DNA of 64,000 bases, taken from positions 307,697-371,696 of the forward strand of contig OZ025867.1 in NCBI GenBank assembly GCA_964019425.1, in the 5' to 3' direction. Under the pieces are notes generated by a model, which saw only the letters and a list, made by a program, of their open reading frames with translations, was not told the DNA's origin and made no database searches. Positions within the stretch are counted from its first letter, which is position 1; every line of letters starts with the position of its first letter. Below, one piece after another: positions 62,901 to 64,000 of the stretch. This DNA is from Flectonema sp. DT1601. Lineage: Eukaryota > Euglenozoa > Diplonemea > Diplonemida > Diplonemidae. The position numbers and the translations under genes are program-made.

Positions 62901-64000
62901 CAAACCCGCAAACCCGCAACGCAACGCAAACCCGCAAACCCGCAAACCCGCAAACCCGCAAACCCGCAAACCGCAAACCCGCAAACCCGCAAACCCGCAA
63001 ACCCGCAAACCCGCCAAACCCGCAAACCCGCAAACCCGCAAACCCGCAAACCCGCAAACCCGCAACCCGCAAACCCGCAAACCCGCAAACCCGCAAACCC
63101 GCAAACCCGCAAACCCGCAAACCCGCAAACCCGCAAACCCGCAAACCCGCAAACCCGCAAACCCGCAACAACCCGCAAACCCGCAAACCGCAAACCCGCA
63201 AACCCGCAAACCCGCAAACCCGCAAACCCGCAAACCCGCAAACCCGCAACCCGCAAACCGCAAACCCGCAAACCGCAAACCGCAAACCCGCAAACCCGCA
63301 AACCCGCAAACCCGCAAACCCGCAAACCCGCAAACCCGCAAACCCGCAAACCCGCAAACCCGCAAACCCGCAAACCCGCAACCCGCAAACCCGCAAACCG
63401 CAAACCCGCAAACCGCAAACCCGCAAACCCGCAAACCCGCAAACCCGCAAACCCGCAAACCCGCAAACCCGCAAACCCGCAAACCCGCAAACCCGCAAAC
63501 CCGCAACCCGCAAACCCGCAACCCGCAAACCCGCAAACCCGCAAACCGCAAAACCCGCAAACCCGCAAACCCGCAAACCGCAACCCGCAAACCCGCAAAC
63601 CCGCAAACCCGCAAACCCGCAAACCCGCAAACCCGCAAACCCGCAAACCCGCAAACCGCAAACCCGCAAACCCGCAAACCCGCAAAACGAACGGATTGCC
63701 GCTAAAACCTGCTAACGCGCAAACACCCGCAAACCCGCGAAGACCGCGCAAACCGCCGAAACCGCAAACCGCATCCCGCAAACTATCCGCAAACCCTCAA
63801 AACGCACCGCAAACCCCAAACCGCAATACCGCAAAACCCAACCCGCATAAAACGCCACCGCAAACCCGCAAACCGCAAACCCGCAAACCGCAACCCGCAA
63901 AAACCGCAAACCCGCAAACGCCGCCGAAAACCCGCAAACCGCAAAACTAGCAGGCACCGCAAAACCCGCAAAACCGCAGCATTAACCCGCAAACGACCGC
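59987..64000 (+). repeat. 8-bp tandem array, segment 4, error-rich
   Basis: About 3.7 kb of AAACCCGC units in which many units have lost one A or C (7-mers), followed from about 63690 by increasingly disordered sequence to the window end. Losses fall mainly in the AAA and CCC runs. The 1282-codon forward frame and roughly 1240-1270-codon reverse frames here are not genes; every frame of this repeat is open. Confidence 0.93.

Noticed and set aside
59867-63715. Giant ORFs of about 1240-1280 codons on both strands
   Set aside because: They are translations of the 8-bp array, which is stop-free in every frame; no start context and no non-repeat domain.
46582-64000. CRISPR array
   Set aside because: Contiguous 8-bp satellite with no spacers, in a eukaryote.

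Overview
This is nuclear DNA from a unicellular eukaryote. Genes are mostly one long exon; where introns occur they are usually 66-77 bp with GT...AG ends and a (C/A)CAG acceptor. All three standard stop codons are used. The proteins are eukaryotic (Spt5, VDAC, ADCY10-type soluble adenylyl cyclase, RING, PH), and the spacers are AT-rich and full of pure A or T runs. The species cannot be named from this. Thirteen of the fourteen host genes listed are well supported or moderately supported and one (45302) is weak; all are on the + strand, and most have an acceptor-like AG a short way upstream of the ATG. That recalls SL-trans-splicing, polycistronic lineages (Euglenozoa, dinozoans), but it is only an inference.

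Host gene block, about 1-46.5 kb, in order: Cys-rich type I membrane protein; poly-His protein; Spt5 (3 exons); PH-domain protein; ER-type thioredoxin/PDI-like protein (2 exons); soluble adenylyl cyclase (at least 3 exons); NTF2-like small protein; giant receptor-like protein with 25 thrombospondin-1 modules and a REJ-like juxtamembrane region; tiny two-exon membrane protein; VDAC; RING protein; membrane-anchored ADPRM-like metallophosphoesterase; membrane protein with a perfectly duplicated ectodomain and a long (P-T-A-x)n stalk; and a weak coiled-coil ORF. Two short 28S rDNA fragments lie in spacers in opposite orientations (21.9-22.0 kb and 42.9-43.1 kb).

Repeat and mobile block, about 46.58-64 kb: arrays of an 8-bp unit (AAACCCGC; G-strand GCGGGTTT) interrupted by three same-orientation insertions of one tyrosine-recombinase (YR) retrotransposon. 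Two copies are full length (about 5.90 kb each, almost identical) and one is a solo terminal remnant. Each full copy reads A1 - Gag - YR - RT/RNase H - B1 - A2 - B2. This is the split-direct-repeat layout of Ngaro/VIPER-type elements with the Gag-YR-RT-RH gene order of kinetoplastid VIPER. All junctions fall at the same phase of the 8-bp unit with no target duplication, so the element appears to target this repeat, much as TATE elements target telomeric repeats. Gag and YR share one frame, separated by a single TGA. The element ORFs are GC-rich and contrast sharply with the AT-rich host genes. The final 4 kb of array is rich in single-base deletions and becomes noise at the window end, which looks like unpolished sequence.
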